Origin: Pyrrhosoma nymphula
Lineage: Eukaryota; Arthropoda; Insecta; Odonata; Coenagrionidae
Assembly (NCBI GenBank): GCA_963573305.1
Contig: OY754327.1
Coordinates: 144,810,855 to 144,874,854 of the forward strand
Length of the DNA: 64,000 nt
Reading direction: 5' to 3'
The position numbers and the translations under genes were made by a program. The notes beneath the pieces are model-generated. The model was not told the origin of the DNA and did no database searches. It was given only the letters and a program-made list of their open reading frames with translations. Shown one piece after another: positions 36,430 to 46,668 of this stretch. Position 1 is the stretch's first letter, and the number at the start of each line of letters is the position of its first letter.

Positions 36430-36775
36430 AATGTTGGGAGGTATTGTTGGTGTGCTGGACAACAGCTCTAGCTTTCCTTCACGAGAGCCTGGGTTAGAAT
36501 ATTGGTGGTGGTGGAGATGTTTCAGTGGAATCCCGATTCATACTTGGGTGCTTCGTGGAGAGCATATCAAGTATCGTACTCCGTCCATCGGATGGGACGT
36601 TGAGCTGTGGTCCCCTTGGCGTCTTTCGTTGGGAGTAGGCAAATGCCGACGCCGGGTTTATCTCCTTTGTTCCGCAATTCTGCACATATACCTTCCCTAA
36701 ACCAACCAACCCACCGCACTATATGACGTAAATAATCTCAGCTGTAGGTCGCCTCGTCAAATACCTAACTCTACT
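36430..36775 (+). repeat. tRNA-derived SINE
   Basis: An A-box-like TTGGTGTGCTGGAC (36446-36459) is followed about 35 bases later by a B-box-like GGGTTAGAATATTGG (36491-36505), the spacing of an internal RNA polymerase III promoter. The body then contains GGATGGGACGTTGAGC (36589-36604) and GCCGACGCCGGGTTT (36644-36658), words typical of long SINE bodies seen in invertebrates. The copy ends near 36775 with GTAGGTCGCC. It is diverged from any consensus, so it is probably inactive. The open frame within it is incidental. Confidence 0.68.
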
Positions 36776-37081
36776 AAGAGAGCCGTACCGTTTGAGAATC
36801 GAGTACGATGCATTAGTGAAACTTAGAAGTAGAGTTTCTTATTTTATTTAGGATTATTGCATATCTAAATTGGGATATTAGTTTTAAGCTTAGGCCTCTA
36901 TACATATTTTAATGTCAGTCGTCCAAAAGTTTTCTTAGGTTTCCCGGTTGTCCCCAAACTCCGGAATGATTGAAATAAATTATTTTTCTTACCAGTCCTT
37001 GTTTCAGATGTAGGTATTTAATTTGTTTGAAATACGTGCAATGGATTTCGCTGATATGATATAGCATTACATGACTGAAAT

Positions 37082-37130
37082 CAGGCGCGGATCCAGCTAG
37101 GGGGCGCCCCCTCCCCCCTCAGGCTCAATA
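37082..37130 (+). mobile_element. Possible hAT terminus, partner end not found
   Basis: CAGGCGCGGATCCAGC starts abruptly at 37082 and is followed by GC-rich subterminal sequence with GGGGGCGCCCCC. A CAG-start plus GGATCCAG is a common hAT terminal pattern. No inverted partner was found downstream. The plus-strand transposase fragment at 41073-41536 could belong to the same older element, but that is inference. Confidence 0.35.
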
Positions 37131-37635
37131 AAAATAAAAAATATTTTGAAAGCTAACAGCTAAGCTAAGCTAACGTCATGTATTTATTTAATCAAACTGT
37201 TGCATTGATGGCCAAGTGCGATGCAATCCATCGGTAGTTTAAAACTTGAGTGCATCGTGCCATTGATTGTTTAACACAGCAGACAAATTATCCTTTACAC
37301 TTATGTGCGCAGAGGACGGCAAGTTCTATACATCTAACACAATACACACTATGATACGATTTTTGGGCGATAGCCATTCCGCTGCCACTACCACGGCAAA
37401 CCGCGGTTGCCGGCGCAAACTTGTGAGGCTGTAGGATGAGTCGAAGGGAAGGGCAGGCGAAAGAGTGGAGGGGAGGGCCTCGCGTAACACGCAAGCATTT
37501 CGAAGTGTTTCAGGCAACGCGTGAAACAGTTTTATTACAATGTAAAAACACGTACTGCAGGCAACGATGGGGAAGACGGGACAGCGGAGTGTACAGCGGC
37601 AAACCTCCAAGGGTTGTCTCCGCCACACCCCAATG

Positions 37636-37643
37636 AGTAAGAG
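37636..37643 (+). repeat. Left target-site duplication of ZMYM1-like hAT element
   Basis: AGTAAGAG directly precedes the left terminal repeat and matches AATAAGAG at 40855-40862 in 7 of 8 bases. Confidence 0.88.
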
Positions 37644-37658
37644 CAGTGGCGTAGCTAG
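37644..37658 (+). repeat. Left terminal inverted repeat
   Basis: CAGTGGCGTAGCTAG; exact inverted partner at 40840-40854. Confidence 0.93.
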
Positions 37659-38194
37659 AGTGTGAGCTGCCCGGGGTGGCCCTTGAGTTTGGCGCCCCCG
37701 GCCCCACAAAAATATATTTTGCACAATGACGTACTCTTAAAGTTTTAAATATGTAAACTAGTTTGTGTACCATCATGATATTGCATTCACATGCTCAAAT
37801 ATAGTATGCTTTAAATACATACCAAACATACTCGCACTTTATAAGTAGCAATGTTTAATAAAAAATAGCAAAAATAAAATATAGGGGAAAACCGTAAAAA
37901 GGTGTAAAAAATTAAGACCATCTTTATTTCTGAAATGAAAACAACAACCTTCTACAAAATATCTTTTCACATCTTTTTGTTGGCAAATTCTTCAATGACG
38001 ATATCAAAATTTATTTCTTCTGTCAATTTTTGCTCTATAGACAGTATGGCAAGATTTCTCAAACGCGAGGTGCTCATAGTAGATCTTAGGTAATTTTTCA
38101 TCAGTATTAGTTTCGAAAAACACCTCTCACAGGTAGCAACACTAAGAGCAATTGTGAGGAAAGGAGGAGGAGGGTGAGGAGGAAGCTGCATTAT

Positions 38195-38206
38195 TACTAT
38201 ATTTGG
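38195..38206 (+). repeat. Left target-site duplication of SINE-like insertion
   Basis: TACTATATTTGG is repeated exactly at 38335-38346 on the other side of the insertion. Confidence 0.75.
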
Positions 38207-38334
38207 CGCTTGGCTTGAGTTTCGAGGGTGATCCTCCAATTCGTCCGAGTGCTGTTGGCCCTGTCTGCACGTTGCAAACAGTATGTGCGAAATGGCCGTA
38301 GCCGTCGAAGCACGTTAAACAAAAATACTACTAC
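38207..38334 (+). mobile_element. SINE-like insertion within the hAT transposase
   Basis: The 128-bp segment interrupts the transposase exactly between the conserved blocks NSVPNIVV and LTIALSVATCE. It is flanked by a perfect 12-bp direct repeat. It ends on the plus strand with AAGCACGTTAAACAAAAATACTACTACTAC, that is a conserved-looking 3' end and a short TAC tail, as in SINEs mobilised by L2/CR1-like LINEs. No tRNA-like promoter is visible, so the copy is probably truncated at its 5' end. It must be younger than the hAT element. The partner LINE is inferred, not seen. Confidence 0.72.
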
Positions 38335-38346
38335 TACTATATTTGG
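38335..38346 (+). repeat. Right target-site duplication of SINE-like insertion
   Basis: Exact second copy of the 12-mer at 38195-38206, directly after the TAC tail. Confidence 0.75.
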
Positions 38347-40295
38347 AACCGAGTTCCCAAGGTTGTACTTTTGAATAAACTGCAAAAGTTCAAGGGGGCC
38401 TTCTTTCCTCATCTTTATTCCTTCTTCAATATCAACAACAGCAAATCTGAAGTATTTTTTTCTCAATGAGGAACTCCTCTTTATCATTCTTGTCTTGATC
38501 ATGGTCTATTTGACACTTATATTTATCATCCAAAAGATTCAATGAGGTAAGAAAGGCATATTTCTCAGAAACTGCATGACGCTGTTAAAATCTCAAAGTT
38601 AATTCTTGGATCACTCTGTTCAGCGAAGAAAACATTTCTGTCCTTAGTTCAACGTCGTATAGCAATTCAGCGTCCTGTGATCCTTCACCAAACATTTGTT
38701 TCTTCTTCTTGGGTCGACGCTGACGCTCCATGATCCTCCATGATACTTTCCCCAGATCATTACAAATTTCTTTGGCGTAGCTATCTCCATTACTCACTAG
38801 CTTGTCCTTGTTTTCAGCTAGAAATATTTTTAATGCCCTGAGTTGTATATCACATTTTTGTATGTTCAATCCTTTGGTTTGGAAATACGTCCGTGTGTTG
38901 TTAATTTCTAGAAGGACGGGTCCCCACAGGCCAAGATAGCTCAAAAAAGAAAATGATTGCAACACTCCAAGTAGAACACCAGCATCTGACCTAGTAGTTG
39001 TATTTTCTTCTTCACTAGTTAACATTTCTAGGGCGCGTAAGATTTTTGAGAAATGTTTCTTTACAACACTTACAGCTTCTCCCCTCGCACTCCACCGATT
39101 TTCTATTATGCGCTTGACACTTTGACCAGTGACTGAAGTTAAAAATTCTCAGCGATGCGTTGATGAAGAAAAAATACTAGAAAACTTTCCAGACATCCAA
39201 AAAGGGTAATAGAATTCATACCAACAGAAGCTGCATGGACACCCGCCAAATTCAGCGAGAGATTTGACAAGCGACATATTCTTCTTTTTGATTAATTTCC
39301 TTGATGCGTTTCTGAACACCAGTATGCAGATCAGCTATCACCGCAGCGTTATCATATGCTTTCCCTGTACAATTTTGAATATCAATGGCACTAACTTTTC
39401 CAAAATCATCGTTGAAATATTTTTGGCAGTTTTACCCTTTGCTTCAATGAAATCGACAAATGATTCCACAACATTCACTTCATCTCCATCGATGAGAACA
39501 TAGCGTAAAACTTGGCTCGTTTGATCCTTATGTGAAATTTCAGGAGTGCTGTCAAATATCATGGAAAAGTACTTGGCTTTTTTACTTGCTGGATGATTTA
39601 GCTTCTTACGTTTTTTCCCAATATTTCTATAAACTCGTTCTTAATAGTAGGAGACATATAGGAAGTAGCAAACATTTTTCCCAGCTGGATTCTTAGAAGA
39701 TACGTAGAACTGGATCATATTTCGCCAACAAATGCACTAGCTCTAAAATATTTTCTCTGCTTTCTGTTGCTTCATGTTCAACACAAGACTTGTTTTTCTC
39801 ACAGTTGACTCCTTCTCGGTGGCCTCGTAAAGCCAAATTCTGTTCCGCTAGGAATCTAATAATATCAAGCAATCTTGAAAGGATTTCCTTCCACTTTTTC
39901 ACTTGGCTTAGGCTTGGTGTAGAGAAATGAATTTTTAAACCTGTCCGTTCTGCTGTCTATTTATCTAATTTTCCTCTCATGATCTAATCTACTGCAGTAT
40001 TTCGGAGTTTTTAATATGCTTCCAACATCGTCAGAGAATAGATCACCATGATATTTGCATAAAAGATCAAGTCTAAATTTTAACCACCGATCTGAGAGCG
40101 TCTTCTATCTTAGTTGCTGCAGAAGGGTTGTAACTCTAATGGAACTATCGTAACGAATTTTAACATATCTTGCCGAAAACTAGCTGCGTAGTTTAATCTG
40201 ATATCAGCACCACTTTCTTTAGCTCGCTTCATCTGAAAATAGGGTGATGGTTTGTTAAAAATATAAAATATTTGTTTTTTCAGAAAAAAATTCAT

Positions 40296-40839
40296 ACAGC
40301 ATGTTAAAAAAAGAGGAAAATATAGATCAAAGTGATGAAACCCGATGCGTCGGATTTTTCTTTATATTTCGTATTTTTTCGTCTTTCCGCGATTACTTCC
40401 GTGCTTCTCTCACCAATTCTCTCTCTCCTCTCTCTGTTACTTGTTTATTTCTTTTACCCCGTCTCCTAGTTTCTCCATCTTTAACGTTACTTACTTGCGC
40501 ATCCCCAATTTTGCATTGTTACCCCCCGAAAACACTACTTATACCGCTATTAGTTTATTTTATCCCCCGAAAACACTAATTTTACCTAATTACGCAATTA
40601 TTATGGACGTTGGGTTACAGTGATGACCCATGAAGCTAAATATCACAAGGTTTGTGACACAAGAAACATGCCACAAATTCTATACTATTTTGTCAAATAA
40701 AACATTAATACAAAAACTCAAGAGTAGCAAAATAATGTTTCTGTGGATTAAAAATGTAATAGTATTATAGCCTGCAGCAGACCCCACGTGGCGCCCCCTT
40801 AAAATTGCGCCCAGGGCGGACCACCCCCCTCGCCCCCGC
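40296..40839. other. Non-coding 5' part of the hAT element
   Basis: About 540 bases between the transposase start and the right terminal repeat. CCCCCGAAAACACTA occurs twice (about 40524-40538 and 40565-40579), a small direct repeat inside the element. A 92-codon plus-strand frame is not recognisable. The promoter of the transposase would be expected here. Confidence 0.55.
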
Positions 40840-40854
40840 CTAGCTACGCCACTG
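40840..40854 (-). repeat. Right terminal inverted repeat
   Basis: CTAGCTACGCCACTG, exact reverse complement of 37644-37658. Confidence 0.93.
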
Positions 40855-40862
40855 AATAAGAG
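40855..40862 (+). repeat. Right target-site duplication of ZMYM1-like hAT element
   Basis: AATAAGAG follows the right terminus directly; one mismatch to AGTAAGAG at 37636-37643. Confidence 0.88.
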
Positions 40863-41072
40863 GCTAAATATTAACTCTTCGTACAGCCCTCACTACTTTT
40901 TCCAAACAGAATTTCTCTTATCAAGTAACCATTTTCAAGATCGGAGTTAACGGAGGTTCGATGCTACGCGAAGAATGATACTTGAAACTCAGGTTGGAAA
41001 AAAGGTTGTTTGCGGACTAAACAAAGTGTTAAATGGTATCAACTTTGTCCTTTAAAAAAATACTGACAAATA

Positions 41073-41536
41073 AATAACGTATTAGATGAAAGAAGAAAAA
41101 GACAAGTACTAGAAAACAGAGCTCGTCTTGTCCCAATCATAAAAACAACACTGTTCACCAAAACATACCGTTGAGAGGGCACAGAGATGACGGAAATATA
41201 TTTGATGTCGTTGAGGTACGAAATGACGGGAACTTCCGAGCGTTATTGAGATTCAGAGTAGACAGTGGTGATACCCAGCTTAAGGAACATCTTACTTCTT
41301 CTAAGGTTTAATGATACATATGCAAGACAACTACCAATGAATTAATAAATTTCAGCGGCGATGAAGTTGTTGAAGAATTGACAAAAAGGATAAGAATAGC
41401 TAAGTATTACTCGATTTTACTTGACGAGACTATCGATATTTTGCATACTTCTCAGTTGAGTATTTCGCTGCGATATGTCTAAAAAGCAATCTCTGATACA
41501 AATTTAATAGTAAGAGAAGATTTAATTGGATTAATG
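41073..41536 (+). pseudogene. Second ZMYM1-like hAT transposase fragment, opposite strand
   Basis: The plus strand encodes NNVLDERRKRQVLENRARLV, then after a frameshift near 41165 PLRGHRDDGN, then NDGNFRALLRFRVDSGDTQL. Two adjacent stops follow at 41309-41314. The frame goes on with KTTTNELINFSGDEVV and YYSILLDETIDILHTSQLS, where LLDET holds the first catalytic Asp (codon 41423-41425), and TAA at 41480-41482 ends it. These are the N-terminal and early catalytic parts of the same transposase group as the element next door, but on the other strand and in a region partly absent from it. No C-terminal half is seen; similarity fades before the microsatellite at 41561. It is thus a truncated relic of a different copy. 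Confidence 0.85.
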
Positions 41537-41560
41537 GCTTTTAATTATTGGCTGTGCGTT

Positions 41561-41591
41561 GATGAGTGAGTGAGTGAGTCAGTCAGTCAGG
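41561..41591 (+). repeat. (GAGT)n-(CAGT)n compound microsatellite
   Basis: GAGT units run into CAGT units and are followed by TTTTATATATAGAG. The transposase relic stops shortly before. The junction may be the end of another unrecognised element that truncated it. Confidence 0.6.
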
Positions 41592-41620
41592 ACATTCCCT
41601 TTTATATATAGAGATCACTG

Positions 41621-42779
41621 AATTGAATTTCTGGACATCGATTTTTAAATATATTCCTTTAATTTTTGATTCATCTACATAAATTTCATATCATACTTGT
41701 TCGTATCGTTAGAATTTTTAGTCTCAATTAGACTGTACGTTGGAAGCATATAAACTCTTGCATGACGAAATCGAATACAAATGTCCTTTTTAAGAAAAAT
41801 GTTATTTTTACCTCATCATTGAAATTTAATCATAAATTTACACTGCGATTATTTTTTGCCTCGGGTAAATTTTCAACGGGAGTACCGCAAATCATACGTA
41901 TTTAGTAATTGGCTGTACTTCAGGTTTGTTAATAGGTAAGTAGTGCGAAGAATTGCATGGATATAATCTATAAGCTAGTAGCTACTGAAGGTGGCTAGTA
42001 ATGAGTAAACCATTGAGTACATTGAAGTGAACCAGAGGTCGTCATTTTGAAGTGGACGCAACATTCATGTTTAGCTTGTCAATGTGGCGTCGCAGTTTCA
42101 AATTAGGCATATTTGTCGGGTTAGTAACGCCTAAAAGCAATCGGAGTTTTACCATAACCGAGTACAATTTAGCTTGCTCGAGATAATTCATTACTTAACA
42201 TTTTCATATAATTGCACTGCACTGCATTGCACTGCATAACTGCACTCTACTTTTCAGTTGTAAAATGTGATAGTATTATTGGCAAATGTATTCACAATTT
42301 TCATGCTGTCATAACAATCAAAGGAAATTCAAGGAAAAGGTTACATTTAGTTGTCATCTGTAGGATACAAGGAATAATAATTGATGTCAATGAAGCAGAA
42401 ACATTTAATTTGAGTGTATTTTAGCTAAATATCGATGGTTCATATTCTTTTAATATTTATATGAAATTTCTTGATTAAAAGGACCATTTTATCAGTTGTG
42501 AAGTCTGTTATTAAGTGTTTTTGAAGCTTCTCTTCCGTGCAGTCATGAAAGAATCTTGGATTTTGCTGCTCTTAATGTTTAGCGATTTCATCTAAAAGCA
42601 AAAGTATTTGGCATAATTGCAAACGATTATGGCCGCAGATAACCGATCATCATCTTCACCAAGCCATTTAAAGTACTGCTCCTGCCCATTGCGGCTCGCA
42701 AACTGCGCAATTTTATTCGAAACTTTAATGGAGAAGTCTAAATTTACCATATAATATACAAGAGATATATTCATCGAGC
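41621..42779. other. AT-rich stretch with no recognisable gene
   Basis: Apart from a short tandem repeat at 42212-42236 nothing can be supported here. Confidence 0.4.
42212..42236 (+). repeat. (CACTG)n-like short tandem repeat
   Basis: About five imperfect units of TGCAC/ACTGC in tandem within AT-rich DNA. Confidence 0.6.
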
Positions 42780-43570
42780 GGGGGGTAATATCTCGCGAAA
42801 AAAGATTCCCGCAGTCAGTTCCTCTGCAGCAATTTCTCCGAGTCTAATTGCGGGGAAAAGTGACTGCGCGTCACAAAAACCGTCGAAGGTTATTAAATGA
42901 CGATTTCCTGCAGCGGCGCTGCACCGGCGGCCCCTCGGTGGGATTTCGCCGCATGAGTGGATCGCATTGCGAAATAGCCCGTCGCTATTTTTTTTGCGCA
43001 CCAACCTTCCACGAAGATGCCGCTTGCCCCTCCCCTGACCTATCCTCTGGCGATCCGCGTCCTTCGCGCCGAGCGGCCGCGTGTGCAGAGAGGAGAGAAG
43101 GAGTGAGTGAATCGCCGGCATTCCTCTTAGTCATCTCGTCGTGACTGCATTAATTTCGAGGCATGTGGCGAGCGTGGGGTGCTCGCTACGTCACGCGCAT
43201 CTCTCTTCGCCCATCCGGCCGCCCCTTTCCTCCGGGCGGCGCTATCCTTCTTTGACTTGTCTAAATACATCCATCCCTGCATCTTCCTCTATTCTCCCCT
43301 CCCCTCCCACAATCTCTACGCCTATCCTCCTTTCTCTATCGTTTCCATCCCAAGGCGCTTTAGCGAGCCTTGCCAACATCTTCCACGGTTGTCCTCGTAA
43401 AATCCTGGCAAAAGGCTGCTTTGCAGCCTCGATTAATCACTTACATTTACTTCGTCACCGTCCATTATATAGATTCTCCGCGACGCGTGCCGTGGTTTGC
43501 CAAGGAACGACGTGGACGAGCCAGTATCTTCAGCGGTGGTCCTCATCGTGGCCCGGGATCTGGTGGTGAA
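42780..43570. promoter_or_regulatory. CpG-rich island, possible promoter or first exon
   Basis: CpG is dense from 42780 to 43240, with a CRE-like ACGTCACGC near 43187-43195. A pyrimidine-rich part follows (43200-43340). Unlike the polypurine islands the left half is of balanced composition, so it looks more like a true promoter or GC-rich exon. Near the right end the frame through 43500-43579 reads RGRASIFSGGPHRGPGSGG before a stop, which is protein-like but unrecognised. No TATA box or defined start could be fixed. Confidence 0.33.
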
Positions 43571-44229
43571 TATGTTTAGGTTGGGAATTAAGTGCCAACT
43601 GAGTTATATTTTCGAGGTTACAGCTCGCGTAAATGTCCTTCAGTGACCAAATGATTTCCTGTTCAACTTCGTGGAATTTTACGGTAGTGAAAGTCAATAC
43701 ACTTTGCTAATATAAAATAACTCTCAAGAACCATCTTTCTCTCCTCATACTGACTTGAAACTCTAGTTGCAGATTCCTTACTTCGTCAAGATATCATATA
43801 TATAAGGAAATCACCAAATAAAAATATTCGTGGAACAGCCAAAATTATTTGGTTTTAATTATCGTTATTGATATTCCCTTGATAGTGGCAATAGACCAAT
43901 TTATCATATGCGACTTTTCTGTTCCTGGGAATATACTACTATATCGATATAATACGCCTGCTTTGTAATGAGCGCTAATCAGAAAACATTCAAGCCTGTA
44001 ATATAAACCACGGCTTTGTGAAATTCAGAACCAACTGGTTGTGCAGTGGATATATTGAACATGCCAGGAAATAATGTGAATAATCGCGAAGAACGAGCAT
44101 AGAATTAAGAAGACTGTAGAGGTGAAGTTTACAATATTCAAAATTGAAAACTAATGACGATGACGTCTCACGAAGCAATCGCCTCATCTTATACATTTTG
44201 CAATTCAATGGACATTCTTCCATTCCGGG

Positions 44230-44620
44230 ACCTTTTTATTTAGTCGCCTCCTTCCCTACTCCTCCCTTCCTCCCCCATCTCGGCCTTCTCCTCTGCGTCC
44301 CGCCGACCATTTACGTTCTCGCTATCACATAATTCATGTCACGTTCCCTTGTAGGCAGGTAATTGTTGAGAGGCGTAGACCGATGCATGAGTAATCTGAC
44401 AGACCGGTGTGCGGTCCCCTTACCCTCTCCCTCAGCTCCTCTTTCTCCCGTTCTTCTTCCTCTCTTTCCTTCCCCCCTTTCTCCTCTCTTTCATCTCTCT
44501 TTTCTGTTTTCTTCCCTGTCTGGTCGCTGCCAGGTCCGCGGGACCACGCAACCTCCAAGGTGGAGTTAAACAATGGCCTCTCGCGGAGAGCGAAGGAAAA
44601 CTCGGCCACGCCCTTCTCAT
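44230..44620. other. Pyrimidine-rich block
   Basis: Plus-strand C/T-rich, especially 44415-44515. Overlapping frames on both strands are low-complexity and not called. Confidence 0.45.
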
Positions 44621-45929
44621 TCGTTATATGTCGGACAATGACTTTTTTAACATATTGCCTCCGGAGAGAAATATGGATTAGAGCAAATAAATTATGAAGA
44701 AATGTTCGGCGCCTCCTAAGATACTTTTGTTTCATCCGCATTACTCGAGGTAAGAAACAAAGGAAGAGGCAGTTTTTAAGTTTCCGAAGAATCCATCAAT
44801 GTACACTTTCATGCCTGTTTTAAATTGTAATTTATGGTTGCTTTCGAGTAAGCGTTCTGAAAATAGTTAATCTGTAAGCATTATAAATATTAAGTAGTTC
44901 TAATGAATATCTAAGCAATATTTTTCATTGCACCACCGTTAAATAGTTGAGAATTTATAGTTATGCCTGAGGAAGCTTAATACTCTTTTGTTAAATGGGT
45001 AATATTTCCCTATCCACTAAAATATTTTGGATCAAACTGAGAGAATACTTTCATGATTCATGGAATATTCCTTAATCGGTTAGCAGATACTATTTACATG
45101 CATCGCAGGAAGTGCCACATTATTCTAATTGCTCATTGTGATTGCGGAATGAACCAATTTGCAATTCATGTCCATTGTAGTTGGTTGCATCTTAATTGTT
45201 CCGGTGGGTGGCGTTGAATAAAAGGCGTCTTCATAAGAGAATATGCATTCCCTCGCTAATAAGGAGATTTTGTGAAAGAAGATAAGGAAGATTATATCTC
45301 GCCTCGAAAGATATTTATTATAATGTGAACGCGTCCCTTATAATTAGGAAGAATTTCAAAGAAACAGATCATGGAGTTCCAATTAATACCACTCCTAATT
45401 CGTTCTTTGTGTATTTGCAACACAGCACTCATCGGGAAGCTCTATGGAAATAAAAAATTCGTTTTCTTTTCTGGCCCTCGCAGGTACGATGGTTCCGGCG
45501 ACTGCCAAGAGAGGGCATCACCTTCCACGTGAGCTGATCTAGACGGACCTTGGAGCTGATCACCTTGACGCGCAGAGCAGTGGAAGTCGATTCGACCAGT
45601 ACGGAAGCAAAGGCGAGTGCTGTAACTACCTTGCGTTATATTTGAAGGGGTTCGGCTCGAATACATCTATTCTAGCGCTTTTGTTTGTTGAAATGGTTTT
45701 TGCTTCTTTTTTTGACCTGATTGGGGAAATGGCCATATTTATTTGACTTTCTCGTCCGTTTTATCGGAGCGATTTGGAGTGCAGCATTAGTCGATGAGGC
45801 TGTAATGTATTTGTTTACATAGAATTTATACTTGGCTCTTTCAACCGAAATGCAGTATTAAAGGAGGTTCAGGATTCATTACTATTATTTTTATGGCTAA
45901 GTCTACTTTGTAGAATGTTTAGGGCAGAC
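44621..45929. other. AT-rich stretch with no supported gene
   Basis: A GC-richer patch at 45470-45610 begins with a good acceptor-like tract ending in CTCGCAG (45475-45482) and has a GTGAGC donor-like site near 45529, but the 45-base interval encodes no recognisable peptide. The rest shows nothing. Confidence 0.3.
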
Positions 45930-46020
45930 ACTTTAAGACTATACCAGATTGGTCACGCGTCAGCCAAGTATCTCAAAGGTTGCAGGTCAGAGTTCCGCCG
46001 ATACTTATTTGCATCATACT
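45930..46020 (+). repeat. Doubtful SINE-like head
   Basis: TTGGTCACGCGTCAG (about 45949-45963) followed about 20 bases later by GGTTGCAGGTCAGAGTTCC (45979-45997) resembles a decayed A box and B box. The downstream body and tail are not recognisable. It could be chance. Confidence 0.28.
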
Positions 46021-46668
46021 TCTATACTTTTGAAGTCAAAGGAGATCTTCATTCACACTTCGCCACTCTTCATCCGCTAAAATGAGTCGCTTGGTTACCG
46101 TATTATATATGGGACTTCTGTTTCCGATTTTTACGAGTTCAATGGTGACGATATAAAAGGAAACCTGTGAACTACTTACACAATCTTTTAGGAAACAATT
46201 TAATTTTTTTCCTTACCTGAAGTGATACTTCATTTTTATCGGATGTCTATCGTTTGTTGGGCGAAATTAAAGTTCCTCCAAAGTCAAACTCTGAACAATA
46301 GATTGCATAATTCTCTACCCCTGCACTCTGTAGATCTCTTTTGACTCACAAAAAATCATCGCTGTCGCAAATAGACCCAAATCTCCAAATATATACCTGA
46401 TTTTCCGATAACTAACTTGGTTTAATGTCTACGCACAAAAACCAAAATTGATAGTAAAGGTAACTTCAGAAAGACCTTGGTAGCGCTAGGTGTGTTACCA
46501 TTACCGACGATAGAAGATCTCATGTCATTTGACACCGATCTATGTTAGCTCCATTCTCATCTATAAAACAAACACTGATTTGGCGGCCAGTTTTGGAAAT
46601 GCTTAATTTCTAACTTTCCATTATCCCTCAAGCATTAGATTCAAAGCAGTCATTTCCTTAAGGAGAGT

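Larger units (their letters stand above)
37967..40295 (-). pseudogene. ZMYM1-like hAT transposase pseudogene
   Basis: Read on the minus strand, the gene begins near 40235 with MKRAKESGAD, a usual start in this group. It continues at 39902-39693 with LAEQNLALRGHREG and LAKYDPVLR. At 39640-39338 comes SMIFDSTPEISHKDQTS, whose FDST holds the first catalytic Asp (codon 39551-39553). Next is IIENRWSARGEAVSVV with the conserved Trp (39092-39094). The last part is the C-terminal dimerisation region with SVATCERCFSKLILMKNYL near 38155-38100, ending at a stop near 37967. Visible lesions are frameshifts between 39693 and 39562 and near 39200-39330, TGA at 39149-39151, TAA at 38585-38587, an A7 homopolymer frameshift at 38455-38461 and a 128-bp insertion at 38207-38334. 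A proline repeat (about 38165-38185) looks like a small expansion. The intact enzyme would cut and paste the element. Confidence 0.92.
37644..40854 (-). mobile_element. ZMYM1-like hAT DNA transposon, full length, inactive
   Basis: Perfect 15-bp terminal inverted repeats, CAGTGGCGTAGCTAG at 37644-37658 and its reverse complement at 40840-40854, bound an element of 3211 bp. An 8-bp target duplication with one mismatch flanks it, as expected for hAT. Both subterminal regions share C/G-rich words (GGCGCCCCC near 37691 and 40791). The minus strand carries a transposase of the ZMYM1-like hAT group that is broken by stops, frameshifts and a later SINE-like insertion. Perfect terminal repeats together with a dead gene suggest that it was once mobile and has since decayed. 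It may have inserted into an older hAT, because transposase fragments of the same kind lie just outside its right end. Confidence 0.93.

Noticed and set aside
45475..45535. Small exon with good-looking acceptor (CTCGCAG) and donor (GTGAGC)
   Set aside because: The 45-base interval encodes no recognisable peptide in any frame and no partner exons were found.
45949..45997. Confident SINE call
   Set aside because: Box-like words are too decayed and no body or tail follows; listed only with low confidence.
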